Shown here: piece after piece, positions 32,935-45,256 of the stretch | Position numbering within the stretch: the first letter of the stretch is position 1 | Layout of the letters: each line of letters starts with the position of its first letter | From: Neopestalotiopsis rosae | Lineage: Eukaryota > Ascomycota > Sordariomycetes > Amphisphaeriales > Sporocadaceae | Direction of reading: 5' to 3' | Assembly: GCA_023078685.1 (NCBI GenBank) | Contig: JALGAS010000004.1 | Coordinates: 4,092,001-4,156,000 of the forward strand | Length of the DNA stretch: 64,000 nt | The notes under the pieces: generated by a model | Database searches by the model: none | The model's input: the letters and a program-made list of their open reading frames with translations, nothing else | Told to the model about the DNA's origin: nothing | Position numbers and translations under genes: made by a program

Positions 32935-34188
32935 TTTCGTGTCTGGCAAAATTATCAACAGCAAGTATCGCGCTGAAGTCAAATAAGCAAAGGAACTCTA
33001 TCAGCATTGACGTTGTCCCAACCTGGGAGATGTGTGCATGGTCGAACCGTTGACAGGACCCAGCGCGATAAGTAGCAGCGACAGGAACAAAGCCTGTCGC
33101 TAGACTGGTCTTCGAAGCCATTGTTTCTGCCATACCAGCTTTGTCACCTTTGTCAGGAATTTGTTTGGTGTTGTCACTATTTTCCGGAATGTCCCGTACC
33201 ATAGACAACAAACAAAGTGATATAAGTTTGGAAACAAACAAGAAAGAATTTCACCGAAGTGTGTTTAGCCCAAGGGGATGAACACGCAGATGACCCATAT
33301 ATTTGTTACCAGTTATGTCTGTTCGGAATTTGTTCCCGGTCAAAACTTGCCAAATCTGACGAATTCGGCAACTTAAGCACGGTGGCACCACTATAAATTT
33401 TCTTTCTTCTTGCTGGCAAGCTGCATGGCGATTAATTTAGTGCGATTACTGACACGGCTGACCTGGATGTCTGGTCCCTGATCACATGTAATACATTACA
33501 ACTTGGTATACATTCTTTTAATAATTCCGCTTTTTTTTTCTTTTTCGGATTTTTGCTGTACTACAGCATCAGTATCTAGGTATTAGCTATTTGATGACAT
33601 TGAAAAGATATCAATATCTCAACCCCTTTCAGCGTAAATACCTAGGTAAAAACGAAACCCTACGCTTAGACGACAGGACAGATTATGCTCGAGGTATCAC
33701 GCAAAGTGAAGACCAGATGTACTGGTTCAACCATTGGATCAATCATTATCCACGGCCTCTCCCGCCCACATCTCCGCCAGATTTGACTCCCAATGGCGTG
33801 GAGGGCCTGCGGGGAGTGCCAGTCCAGTATCTAGCAGCAAACAACCCACATGGATGGCCGATCCACTATCGTAGAAAATTATGATGTCGGGTGGCAACGT
33901 CCAGCTTTGCGCTCTTGATTAGATGCTTGAGGGGGCCAACAATAGGCCGCAATCGTATCATGGATCATATTTGTATTTCTCTGAAGGATGCGTATCATAT
34001 ATAAACGCTCTCGCGAGGATCCAACTTCTTGGAAAAATTGAGCATTGGTTTGTTATTTCGTATTTATTTTTTGTGCTGTTAGACGTGGGAAAAGCTTGTT
34101 TGATTGGTCACTTTGTACATGCTCGCGTCTTATTACTGACGGCTGGCGCTGCTCATATAATATATTGCACCAATCAATAATTTTCAAT
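32935..34188. other. Divergent promoter region
   Basis: Between the zinc-ribbon-like gene (minus) and the DHA2 transporter (plus). Contains an ACCTAGGT palindrome at 33640-33647 and TATATAAA at 33998-34005. A 97-codon plus-strand frame at 33591-33884 has no recognisable domain and I leave it out. Confidence 0.65.
33998..34005 (+). promoter_or_regulatory. TATA box for the DHA2 transporter gene
   Basis: A full TATATAAA match about 184 bases before the start codon at 34189. A second AT-rich block at about 34154-34166 is too near the ATG to be the TATA element. Confidence 0.5.
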
Positions 34189-36153
34189 ATGGAGCACCAA
34201 CATGAACAACACGAGGTTCGTGCCTCACACGATTTTGGCGAACCTCTTGGTCGTCGCACATCAGCCCTGGAGGAAGCTCCGACGCTGGCACCTCCTGCTG
34301 GCTTCCCAGGCATGCCCATTACGACTCGCCGCCGCAGCACCGCCTCGCGCATGACCCAAGAGGACGGGCACCAGCAGGAAGATCTCGACGCCCTTGTCCG
34401 CAGCGCCTCGGCCATCAGCAGACATCGCTCCCACGAAGCTCGGGACAATGTCTTTGAGCTGCCTCAGATTCAGCGACCTCGTGCGGTCAAGCCGGGACCC
34501 GTCAGCACCATTCGAGAGGTCCCCTCAACTCTCAACACGCCCATCTCCACGAGACCGCCTACTCCCACCTCTGGACTTCCTTCTGATTCTGGTGGACCCT
34601 TTTCGCCTGGGCCAGACTCCGGTCTTGCCACCCCGGCCGAGTATGAGACGGGCGTGCATCAGGCCTATCCCGATATTGGCGTCATAAAGTCGTGGCGTGG
34701 CGCCATGATTCTGCTCTGCACCTGCGGCGCGCAGCTCATGGACAATGTCTTCATGACTGGTGTCAACATTGCGCTACCTTCGATCCAAAAGGACTTTGCT
34801 GTCGGTACTGGCGACCTGCAGTGGCTCATCTCGGCCTACACGCTGACCTTTGGCGGCTTCCTGCTGTTGGCGGGCGTCCTTGCCGACCGTTTTGGCCGGA
34901 GACTGATTTTCTGCATTGGCATGGGATTTCTGAGCGTGTGGACTCTGGCCGATGGCCTGGCGACCTCTTTTATCCAACTGGCTATTTTCCGCGCCATTCA
35001 GGGCATCGGTGCGGCCATGACGGTGCCCTCTGCTGTCGGCATCATTAGCAACTACTTTGTGGCTAGTGACCGTACGCTCGCGCTCACCATTTTTGCCGCG
35101 GCTGGTGCCGTAGGTTTCTGCCTCGGTCTCATATTTGGCGGATTCTTGACCTCGTCGCTGGGCTGGCGCTACATCTTCTACGTTCCGCTGGCTGTCACGG
35201 GCTCTGTCGGGATTCTTGGCTGGTTCGCTCTGCCCAAGGACCGCCTCGAAGGTCTCTCCCGGCCCAGTCTCGACTTTGCCGGTGCCGGTCTGTCGACTGC
35301 TGGATTGATCCTGCTGAGCTTTGTGCTTTCTAGCGGTGGGGAGTACGGATGGGGCAAGCCCTTCATTATTGTGCTCCTCGTTCTCAGCGTCGCCATGATT
35401 GGCATCTTTACCTATGTTGAGAAAAAGGTTGCTAATCCAATCATGCCCCTGTCGCTCTGGAAGCTGCCCAACTTTGCTGCTCTGTGGCTTAGTGGTTTCG
35501 GTGAGTAACAACTAGTCTCCCTTGATTGTTTTCACTCTTGCGCAGGAAAATGCTAACTCTGACAAGTCATGTACGGTGGTTATCAGACAACCATTTACTA
35601 TACCACGCTGATTAGCCAGGAGATCAACGAGCTTAGCGCTGGTCAGACTGCAATCCGCTTCTTGCCCATGGGATTCGTGGGATTCGTCACGAGCTTGGGC
35701 ATGTCGAGAATGGTTGAATATTTCAACACCAAATACATGCTCATTGCTGGCATGGGGATTTGTGCGGCTGCTCCCATTCCCTCGGCGCTCATGAAGCCCG
35801 AGGATCTCGATTTCTGGAAGCACGTGTTCCCAACCACAGTGATTGGCGTGTTTGGCACCACAATCGTGTATTGCACAATCACTGTTGTTCTCTTGGCCTC
35901 GGTGCCTGTCAACGTCAAGAGTCTCTGCGGAGGTATGGTCAACACGGCATTTCAGATTGGAAGCGGTGTCGCGCTGGCTCTTGCAAGTGCCGTCGTGCAG
36001 GCCGTTGACGTCAACAAGGGCCACGACAAGCTGCAACAGTATAGCACAGGGATGTGGTGCTGCGTCGGTCTCGCTGGTATTGGCATGCTGGCCACTCTGG
36101 GGATCAAGAATGTTCCCAAATCGCACACTGGCGGTATGGTCATGGCCCACTAG
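34189..36153 (+). CDS. MFS transporter, DHA2-type (14 helices)
   Basis: 632-residue major facilitator superfamily exporter of the drug/H+ antiporter-2 branch, from exons 34189-35500 and 35567-36153. The first 165 residues are a long hydrophilic, Ser/Pro/Arg-rich cytoplasmic region. The membrane part starts near residue 170. Motif A is at 229-238 (GVLADRFGRR), DHA-type MDNVFMTGVNIALPSIQ lies in helix 1, and a glycine-rich antiporter motif is visible in AVGFCLGLIFGGFL. The intron donor is GTGAGT and frame is kept. Proteins with this plan are related to yeast aminotriazole- and boron-type exporters. Substrate unknown. The intact frame in the strong TATA context suggests an expressed gene. Confidence 0.88.
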
Positions 36154-36720
36154 AAAGAAGAAGATGTTGATAGCAGGTACACAGGACGAGCATAATTCAT
36201 TGCGAACACGCATGTTGGAGAAGACTAATTTTCTTGGAGGATACCTACTTACGATTTTACGACTTTAGAGAAAAGCCCAGACTTCCTTTGAATCATTATA
36301 GACAATGAGAATAGATTAAGATTGCGATTTCCCAACTACTCGAACTTAGCAAGTATTGACTCGGTGAAAGTTGATGTTACTGATGCGTTTCACGTTCACT
36401 GATTTGAATGCCATTCTCAAGTATTTTTTGTTCGCAGAAGTTGCATTGACTATGGAAATCATTTGTCTATATCCAACCAAGAGCGTAAAGGAGAGAAAAT
36501 AGAAAAACTAAAGAGGAAAAGCAGTCAACTCCAAAACCCCCCCTCCCCAGTCCAATCCCTTTCCAGTGCGCCCCCTAAGATCCGCCACCAAAGGCCAGGT
36601 CAAGAAAATCTAAAATGTGAAATAGAAGAAAAAGAATGTGCCACTAAGATCCAATCCATCCAACGAACTCGGTTAAAAGAGTGTGGTCAGCATGTCAGAG
36701 AATAAAGTGACGCCATGAGC
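36154..36720. other. Intergenic between convergent genes
   Basis: 3' flanks of the DHA2 transporter and of the secreted PAN-like protein gene; A-rich at 36470-36540. No gene supported. Confidence 0.7.
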
Positions 36721-38112
36721 TTAGGAGCTGCAGTAAGACCAGGACGACTCGGCGCCGAAGTAGTGGCCGCCGTTCCAGCCAGGGATAGTGGTACCGTAGC
36801 TGGGGTCGTACTGCTGGGCGAAGAGCTTGCAGTAAGTTCCCTGGGGAACGCCGTCCTGGGTGAGCATGAAAGCGTTGAAGAAGTTGCACTTGCCCGGGTT
36901 GTAGCCGAACCAGCTCAGGATGGTGTTGATGATGCCGGACTTGACGTTGACAGCGTTCTGGGTAGCGGCGTAGGTGGCGCAGATGCTCACGTCGAAGACG
37001 CCCTTGAAGAGCTGCTCGCCCAGGCAGGTGCGCGGGTGGTTGTGGATACCCGAGCAGTTCTTGGGGTTGGTCCATCCAGGAGGAGTGGCGGGCGTGGTGT
37101 TGTTGGTCTTTGCGTAGCCGTTGGAGCCAGCAATCACGACACTAAATCCGGAGCGAGTCTGGCCAGAGTTTGTAGCAGCGGCGGCGTTGACGCCAGATCC
37201 CCAGAGCGTGCACTTGAAGTTGGTGAACGAGGGCACATTGTTACCGGTGCAGGAGCACTGGTCAGGGTTGAAAGACGGGTCACGCTCAATGTACAGGTTG
37301 AAGGCGGTGCACAGGTTGGTGCTGTCGCACTTGGCCGCGCAGCCGGCGACGTCGTAGCTCTGGAGAGTGTACAGTCCCATGTAGCTGTTGGCATTGACCG
37401 AGGCGTTCAGGTCCTTGAAAGTCTGAGCGTAGCCGGAAGGGGTGATGGCACTCTGAGCCAGCTGGTGGTAGACGGGGTTGGCCTGGAAGGCGGGAGCCGT
37501 GTCAGGGTTGGTCGTCGGGGGCCCGTATCCATCAGGCTGAGGAGCACAAGGGTCTTCGGGGTTGATGAAGCCGCAGTAGGTTCCGGTCTCGTAGGGAGTA
37601 GGGCAGGCCGGGTCCGTAGTGAAAGCGTTGGTGTTGGTCCAGCTGATGGGAGTACAGGTGGATGGGACAACGACCCCGGTGGTCATGACGGAGCTGGTGA
37701 CGACAGGAGACGATGTGACAGTCTTGGCTGTGGTCGTGGCAGTGGTTGCAGTTGCTGTAGCCTTGCTGGTAGTGGTGCAGGAAGTAGAGGTTGTCTTCTG
37801 GGTGCTGGTAGAGTAACCTCCAGATGAGCCACCACCAAAGCACCAGTTGAAGATGCAAAAGCCGCGCTCCTCAACGACAGCGCGCTTCTCGGGAGTAGTG
37901 GCGCTGGCTGTGGCGACGCCAGTGACGGCTGCTACTGCGCTCGAAGAGGCAGCAGCGGCATTGTAGACACCGGTCTCTACACTGTCGTCGACGGCAGGGC
38001 CCGTCACAGTGGGAGCGGGAGCGGCATTGATAATGGCCAGGTTAATACCGTTGGATGCTGCTGGGGAGCAGGCAACGAGGCTGGCAGCTCCGAGAAGCAA
38101 GAGAGAGCGCAT
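36721..38112 (-). CDS. Secreted, cysteine-rich PAN/Apple-like protein with Kex2-type propeptide
   Basis: Intronless 463-residue secreted protein. A signal peptide (about 1-18) is followed by an Ala/Val-rich propeptide ending at the Kex2-type Lys-Arg site (residues 76-77, context TTPEKR), then a mature start with FCIFNWCFGGG, a Thr/Ser-rich linker and a large cysteine-rich C-terminal region. In that region LQSYDVAGCAAKCDSTNLC and the following CSCTG spacing resemble the PAN/Apple fold, a disulfide domain that binds protein or sugar. The last 150 residues have many Trp, Tyr, Gly and paired cysteines and end SYCSS. The coding sequence has very strong C-ending codon use and a TATA box upstream, which suggests high expression. 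The exact family is not named here, so the domain call is tentative. Confidence 0.68.
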   Translation of the reverse strand: MRSLLLLGAASLVACSPAASNGINLAIINAAPAPTVTGPAVDDSVETGVYNAAAASSSAVAAVTGVATASATTPEKRAVVEERGFCIFNWCFGGGSSGGYSTSTQKTTSTSCTTTSKATATATTATTTAKTVTSSPVVTSSVMTTGVVVPSTCTPISWTNTNAFTTDPACPTPYETGTYCGFINPEDPCAPQPDGYGPPTTNPDTAPAFQANPVYHQLAQSAITPSGYAQTFKDLNASVNANSYMGLYTLQSYDVAGCAAKCDSTNLCTAFNLYIERDPSFNPDQCSCTGNNVPSFTNFKCTLWGSGVNAAAATNSGQTRSGFSVVIAGSNGYAKTNNTTPATPPGWTNPKNCSGIHNHPRTCLGEQLFKGVFDVSICATYAATQNAVNVKSGIINTILSWFGYNPGKCNFFNAFMLTQDGVPQGTYCKLFAQQYDPSYGTTIPGWNGGHYFGAESSWSYCSS

Positions 38113-40847
38113 TTTGAAGTTGGCTGATCTTGTTCAGGGTAAAAAGAATGTATACTATAAAAGATAGTGGGCGTCTGTGTGAGACTGTTGGATGTTGATG
38201 CTGAAAGCTGAATGCTGATGCTGATGCTGAGAACAGGAATGGAGATGAGGGAGGGAAATCAGAATGATATATATACATGAAATGTGCATAATAACCAGGT
38301 CAGTGAAATCCTCATGACAACATAAACAACCTAACCCACCGAAGAGGGCGTATCATCACGGACATGCCATGGGACTGACTTGGACCCAGCTTGTCGGTAT
38401 AGGCCCTCCCGGTGTTCACCGGATAGTTAGTATAGAATGGCCTGAGTCTTAGGAACTGTTGTCTGTGCGTTCGTATACGCGGTAGAGAGTGATGGTGTTG
38501 GCGCCGCGGTATCCAGGAATCAGACCCAAAGCGTTGTGCTAGTCAAAGTCAGATCGACTTAGACTTATCCAGAGGTCCCGGATCGACCAAGCGTAGGAAC
38601 GGCGTGCACGATGGTTGGCATTGGTTGCCAACTAGCTCAGGTACACGATGCAACTCTGAGCTGGCTGCCGGGCGCTTTGCCCTAGATCGGATGGCGTCGA
38701 AAGACTCTATTCCGAGCGCCGTGATCATGGATGAGTAATTATTGATCTCCAAACCCATATTTACCGGTCTTGCAGGGGAGCAGGGTAGCAAGGGAGCAAG
38801 GGAGCTGACAGCAAATAGAAATTTGCAGTACACTCAGGGGGAGCACGGTCTAGGTTCAGGTTCATGAGAAGGGCTTGGGGCCTTTCCTTTCCTATCACAC
38901 GATAATCACATCTGAGCTTCAGCCTTCAGCACTTTGAGTGAACCACGGTCATAGTCAACAAGACTGGACATGGAGGTTCGCTTGGTGTAGGGACTTTGAG
39001 CCTCATGTCCTCTCGGCTTACAATGGTGTTTCTAGCGGCGACATGCGGGTCAGCCAGCGTGATGAGATGCCAAGCACCGTATACTCTGTCTGTCTGGCTT
39101 TTGCAACATCTAGTGGCAGCCTCCAAGATCGAGAACACGGACGACTGGGCTGGCCGAAGGGTCGGTAGTAGGCAGGTAGCAGGTAGGTAGCGTCAGGACT
39201 GGCGCAGTGACTCGGTCATTTTTACGGTAAGGTATGTAGGTCCCCGGTGTATATGATTAGGCGAAATTTGACGGTCCGCAACTAGCGCTCCAGCGGTAAT
39301 GCGCACGATGGCTCCCGCAAGCTGAAATGGCCTATGCATTCTAGCAGATCTGGGTGGATCTTCAAACCAAATACTTTCTAGACTCAGAGAGCATGATTTC
39401 ATCTGTCTGTCTGCACATCAAGAGGTCCTCATTCCAGGTGACTTCCAAGCATAGTAGGTTTCTTTACTAGTGCTGCGGCTCGGAATCCCGCACCATTACC
39501 GGTAGGTAGGCTTTTCTTGCCGGTAGTCAACGGTAGCAAGCCTCAACGCTCGATTGAATCTTTGCTATACTCTCTGATTCTATTGGACCGAAAAAAATAA
39601 AGATGTACAGTCATCAAGAGCTGTCTGAAAACCGACCTACAAATCAGCATAGAAAAATGGTCAAGACTGAAAAATTCTCAATCATATCCAATACTATGTA
39701 CGCCAGGCAGGGGACCTGAGAAACAAGGGTAGTTAGTATCCATGTCTTTCACCTCGCTGATCGATGGATCCGAGAAAGGGCCTGGTCCAGACTCCACCCC
39801 CCAGCAAAATGCCTATCCCTGATCCAGTTATGAGCTCATCATTTGGGCTAGGTGGTCATGCTACCAATCCATCGATTGCTTTGGACTGCAAACCCTTCTG
39901 CTCATTCTTCACTAATACTAAGACATGCTCAACTTAGATGTGGACTTCTTGTGGTATCGTCTAAAGACATCCATCATGCTCTCCGAGACATCTCGAGTCA
40001 GTAAGCGGCGAAACCCAACCGCTTTCTTGTCTTCGGCGGTTTAGAAAAAGGCCAGCCAGCGGGCACGACGAGACAGAACAGTATCGCGCCGCAGCCCACC
40101 TGCACCAATTCGATAGCGCACCGATGGGTCCGCAAATGCGGCCTCCGAGACCCTTACCTGATCGAACACGGGCCCGAAATAGCTTCGAAAATATTCAAGA
40201 ACCACTAGCTCTTACCCAGGGTCCTGCTTCTGTGTTCACCTGCGTCTGTCCCTGGGCAATGCCACTGCGTTGCGGTGGTTCTGGACTGCAGGCTGCGCCG
40301 AATGCAGATAGCTGAAAAAGTTGGCAGTCTTGAAACTATGTCTACTAGCTTTATGAAATGGTATGAAGCTATGACCCTTGTTCCAGGAGCTTGAAATATT
40401 TTTCTGTTCACGGGTCTGTGAGCGCCTTGCCGGTATTGTTGTGGTGTTGACATGAAGTGCCCAACTTACCCGCCGAATCCGAGGATGCAACGGTAGATTC
40501 CTGTCGTCTCATCACCTGAAATCCTAGTTCAGATCTCCATGGACCCTGGTGCATTGACAATTTTCTTATATTATCAACGTTCATACTCGCGGCCGTCTTC
40601 TCTATATGTCGTTCAACGTGGGAATGTCTGGGGCTCCCAGTGCAAAAGAAAGATCCTATACGTTCTGAATCAGCATATTCATTCTTCTCCTCAAATATTA
40701 CAATTGTCTTTTACCATTGAGTTCATATTAAATCCGAAAAGCCCCATTGAATCTAGCCAGCTATCGCTGCCATCTGTCCAAGGCGTTGATGCAGTGTTCA
40801 TTGCAGACTCTTTCTCATGTATATCTTGAAGTAGTCCTCGACATTCT
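38113..40847. other. 2.7 kb intergenic region
   Basis: Promoter of the secreted protein on the left and 3' flank of the Zn2Cys6 gene on the right. Contains TGATGC/GCTGAT short repeats in the leader at about 38195-38230, a TATA box and a stretch of AGGTAGG-type repeats at 39160-39192. Frames present are under 100 codons and carry no domain. I see no gene. Confidence 0.65.
38267..38275 (-). promoter_or_regulatory. TATA box for the secreted PAN-like protein gene
   Basis: Nine alternating A/T bases (TATATATA core) about 155 bases before the start codon at 38112. Confidence 0.5.
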
Positions 40848-42895
40848 TCAATAACTCTCCTTCAATACCCTGAGCATCTCCGTTCGTGTGTCGCCAAGTC
40901 CAGAATCAAATGTATCAATCTGTGCCAAAATGGCGGACAGCATAACGTAGCGTTTGCAACTCGGTCTTCCGAGAGCAATTATGTGGCGGAGTTGTCCATG
41001 TATGTGTCGTAAAATATCAATGACTGGACGTCGACTAGCCTGTGATAGCTGGAATAGAGGATCCGAAGTGTCAATGATACCTTTGCTTGATTCGACCTCT
41101 TCCTCGAGCTGAGTTGAGATCTCGAGGCCGAGGGTCACAATAATATCCTGGCTGAGTGGACCTTTGTAAAGTCCAGATCCCTTCATTGCCAAAAGTGCAA
41201 AATCATCCACCACCATACCTGGGAGTTGTAGACTTTCGGAGTGTGACGCAATGATCTGGCAGCACTCCAAACATGACTTTCGAGCAAACAAGTATCGCGG
41301 ATCTTTACGTGCTTGGAGTGCAAATAGCCTCGATACGAACAACCAGAAACGGCGCACATAGGAGTCGATAAATTTGCGATGAAAAGTAGTCTCTCGAGTT
41401 CCTGATGTCGCAACGTTCTGGAAGAACCGAGACACATTGCGGCAGTGTTGCCCAAGATCGTGACCAAACTTGACAGTATCTTCATATGAGATCTTGGATG
41501 TAGTGTTATTGAGCTTTCGTACGACGCGCAGACGACTGTGAAGCGACTCTTGCAGGAGAATAGAGACGGAGCAATCGGTGTACTCGGACCGTGGTCGTTC
41601 GAGGGGCATCTCTTTGGTCTGGGGATCGATGTCTGAATCATTGATATTGGCAGGAGGCCTGGTGGTGAATTCCTCGGGTGATATGAGCATTGGCAGCGTA
41701 GTGTCCAAGGATGTCATGACTATAAGCTCAAGAACTGTCGTCCAGAGGCGCCGTCGCATTTCCTGCTGAAAGACAGTGAGTGAAGGAAATGTAGAAGGGT
41801 CCAGGTGCAAGCCCAGAAGCAAAGCCAGCTTCAGCAGTGACTCGGTTGTAATCGATCTCGAGCCTCCCAGTGAGTTGCTCTGGCGTGCTATTATGAGAAG
41901 ACAGAATACCTGTACCCCGTCCATGGACGTGGCGACTCGTTCCGTAGGTCCCATCAGCCACCACTGGACAGCATAGATCCAACCACGTGCAAGGGCTCGA
42001 ATGCGTTCAGACTCGACCCTATCTTGGCAGAAGATGGATCCTATGGTGAGGATCATGACTAACTTAAGGGAGAAAGCCTTGTCGACGGCTTCACGATTCT
42101 CCCAAAAGGTTTGGTACTCGGCCCAGAATGTAGGCATGTGAAGAATCCGGAACATGGGCTCAAATAGAGTCGCGTAATGTTGAACAAGCTCATCGCATAT
42201 CTCTTTTGGGGGAATGGTACCAATCACGTCGTGAATTGTCTCATTGCCGACAGAATCCCGCGCATTCTTGATGCTACTGCGTATCCTGGATGTTTCCTTC
42301 ACGAGCGACATGATCTCACCATGAAGAGAAGTGGCATATGCGGTGTGCATTTGCATCTGTGAAAGGATCCGAAGCTGTTTGCCCATATCAGAAATCTTAC
42401 CATGCATATTAACATCTAGTCAGGCAACCTACTTGCCCCAGTGCGTTTATCCAGTGGCTCTGACCAAAGAACTTGGCGGCTTTCTCCTGATCGGTTCGGA
42501 GGTGCGGACGTGGAGTTGGCTCTGCCCCTGTTGCGTTGGATGGCCAGACAGTTCCAGCATCCACGCTTGGTAGAGTGCTGGCTCGATCCCCTGAATCATG
42601 GACTGGGTCTTTGGGGTCGGGATGGTTTTCTTCTGATGCCAAACTACTTGTTCGTCCTCGATTGGCGGGTGACTTCGCCGCGGTAGTCCCATATGTGCAT
42701 TCGAGAGCTTGTCTAGATCTCCTACAGGGACTACAGGGGAGCCCTCTATCGCACTTGAGTTTCCTCTTTCTGCACTGCTCGCAGCTTTCTGTAAGACATA
42801 TAAGTAAGCCAAGCCATTTCAAAGTGCAGACACATAGGCTCACTGGCTGGGCGCCGCCGCCGATGAACAAATTTCGGGGTCTCGGCTTCGGGCAT
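40848..42895 (-). CDS. Zn2Cys6 transcription factor with fungal-specific domain
   Basis: 644-residue regulator from exons 42844-42895, 42433-42788 and 40848-42374, all in frame. The binuclear zinc cluster at residues 20-48 reads C-x2-C-x6-C-x5-C-x2-C-x8-C (SCEQCRKRKLKC, then CSPC), preceded by RRRR. A linker of about 90 residues follows, then the fungal-specific (Fungal_trans) domain from about residue 190, with LVQHYATLFEPMFRILHMPTF, the AVQWWLMGPTE region, LGLHLDPSTFPSLTVFQQEMRRRLW and LDTTLPMLISPEEF. The short first exon that ends within the codon before the zinc cluster is typical. The neighbouring gene to the right is a GH125 mannosidase on the same strand, 617 bases upstream. Target unknown. 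Confidence 0.88.
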
Positions 42896-43511
42896 TGGAT
42901 CGGAATTAAAATTTTCGTACAAATCACAGTATGAAAGAAGAAGAAAGCGTTGCGAGAGTGGAAAGCATGACTTTCACTCTTGATATCCCCGGGTCATAAA
43001 AAAGCTCGGGTCCGAACTTGATGAGTCCTTCGATAAGCCCGAGATTTAGCGCAATCAAGATGCCAGTGTCCGGATTCCCGTGGTCTTTCTTCATTGGCCA
43101 AACTCATGGCCAGTATATTGGTAGCAGATGGTCAGCTTGTCTGACCAGTTCTATAATTTCGGAAAGTCAAATTCTGGACCTGCCTGTTAAACCCGAAGTC
43201 GAGGTTTCTTCAGTTCAAGTGCCGACAGCATTTTGAGATCTCGGAGGACCCGAAGGTTGTTTTTTGTCAGCGTCGATGTGACATGTATTAGATGGGTGAA
43301 TTCTCGCTTCAGCGGCATGGCAGAAATACATACTGATGTCTGCAGTATAGATCGTGCTTTGCTTTTTTCCAGAACGAGTCTTGTTATTAATCTATGAGAT
43401 TCATGTCATGCCGCCTTGCCACATCATGTTATCACATGTGCAAAGATGATATAGTATCGTCAGAAACCTGGTCGCATTAATGACGTTGGCGGGCTTCAGT
43501 CTCATGCCTGT
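42896..43511. other. Intergenic: Zn2Cys6 promoter and 3' flank of the GH125 gene
   Basis: No gene supported. This is the whole region available for the Zn2Cys6 gene promoter. Confidence 0.7.
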
Positions 43512-45256
43512 CTAAGCATTGCGATACCGCAGTGGCTGGAAGCTTTCTTGTAATACGGACGAGTTTCGCTGCTCTAGCTCCAAGACGAGTTGGCCGAACA
43601 ACCCATTTGCCCAGGTAAACCTAGCACGCAGTGGTGTGTTAGTCGAGAATGGGTACAGTGTCCAAGATCAGCGACCTACCATTGTCTCGTCCATGAACTG
43701 GCACTGTAGGCATCTACGCTCTCGTGGATCAGTCCTAGGCCCGCAGTACTTTGCAGCACTTGTTTAATGGAAAATATGATTTCTCCATCTTCACTACTTG
43801 TCATGGCCCTCATAATGACCGACATTGGCCAGGTTGCTCCGGGTCTGATGTGTGGGCTCCCGATTCCGCTTAAAATGGGGCCGCTGCAGTACCAAGGATT
43901 TGCTCGGCTTAGGACGAAATCCCTCGTGTTTTGGTAAATCTCATCCGTCTTGTCCAGGAAACCCAGAAAAGGCGCAGACAAGAGGGATGGAACGTTGGCG
44001 TCATCCATGAGACTACGCCCACCGAACCCATCAACCTCGTATGCATATATGTCCTTGCCACTCGGTGCTTTGACGATGCCCCATTCCTTGATGGCTTGCT
44101 GTACCTGTGTAGCCATGTCGCGCATCTCCTGAGCTAGTCCAAGGGGCGCATTGGGAAGTCGTTCCATGATGTCGGCATTCGTTGCCAGATACCTAGCCAT
44201 CATCATGTTGGCGGGGATACTCAAGTCATAGATGGATGCGTCGTCGCTCGGCCTGAAAGGTGAACGAATCAATCCAGTGTCATTGATTGGATTGGACATG
44301 CCATTATTCCCCAGCGTCCCAAATGCCGTCATTGTCTGTGATTGAAATGTGTATGCTGAACGAACCCATTTGCCATCCTGGTCATATGTGGGCTGTTGCA
44401 TTGCTCTGGAAGCAGAGAGTATAGACTGGACGGCATTCACCCATTGGAATTTACCAAAAAAGTCCAGGTCGCTCGTTGCCGTATAATAGTCGTGAGAGAG
44501 CTGCAGGAAGCCGCCAAAGTCGTCAAGCTCAAAATTACAAGTATATCTATGAGGTCTGGTGAGCGAGTGTACAGCAAGACGATTGATACAATAGATCGGG
44601 CGAGCTTCGGAAGAAAATGGGCAGGCGTCGTGAACCGGCCCGGGGGGAAGGGACTTGGACAAATGAGCTGCTCACACGAAGTTCCGGTCATAGGAAGGGG
44701 TTACGGAGTAGACGCCGCCGTTGCTATCTGGAGGGAGTCCGGACTCTGTCGGCGGCTGGAAGGCATTGCAATAAGGATTGACAACCAGATACCGGGCCTG
44801 TAGGTTGATGACACCGCGGAAGACAGAGGCAATGTCATCGGCAGCGCTGCTCAGGACGTATTTATACGGAGCAATCTGATTAGCGCTATCACGTACCCAC
44901 ATGGCATTGATGTCTCCCGTAATGACAAAACACAATTCTTCCTCAGTGTTGTTGGCAGCCACGCCTTGCCATTTGATGGCAGTGTCCAGGGTATTGGGCC
45001 ATGTATTCTCAAACAGGCGAGAAAGGTCGGGGTCCCAAATCTGGTCCTTGATGCGCGTGATGGCATCTTCGACGAGCGTGGAGTTGAAGGTGCGACATGC
45101 CGGCTCGGGTCTCATGTAGGCGAGACGAAAGGCGCCCTCGGACAATGGCTCGTGTTGCCGTCGAGAGTAGTCGGCGTAGTTTGGGCAGCTTGCACTGACC
45201 CTGAGGCCGAACAATACGACGGCGACCCGACAAATGGCTCGCACATGGCTCCACAT
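43512..45256 (-). CDS. Glycoside hydrolase family 125 exo-alpha-1,6-mannosidase
   Basis: 521-residue secreted enzyme from exons 44676-45256, 43680-44555 and 43512-43620. GH125 enzymes remove terminal alpha-1,6-mannose from the non-reducing end of glycans by an inverting mechanism. A signal peptide covers residues 1-23. Family marks: MWVRDSANQ at 119-127, the NFELDDFGGFLQLSHDYY stretch, YEVDGFGG, SLLSAPFLGFLD and HESVD at about 471-475 followed by WFTWANGLFGQLVLELEQ; the last exon completes this and is needed for a normal length. Upstream in-frame ATGs exist, but the 45256 start directly precedes the hydrophobic leader. Glutamate 472 is the probable catalytic base. It probably trims mannan or host glycans outside the cell or in the secretory route. 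Confidence 0.9.

Noticed and set aside
33591..33884. 97-codon plus-strand frame starting MMTLKRYQYL
   Set aside because: Contains an ACCTAGGT element common in intergenic DNA and has no recognisable domain. Lies in the promoter of the DHA2 transporter.
34774..35511. 245-codon minus-strand frame
   Set aside because: Lies entirely within the membrane part of the DHA2 transporter, whose motifs are intact on the plus strand. It is hydrophilic shadow sequence.
36715..37827. 370-codon plus-strand frame rich in Val, Gly and Arg
   Set aside because: Opposite strand of the secreted PAN-like gene. High G+C and codon bias of the real gene keep it open.
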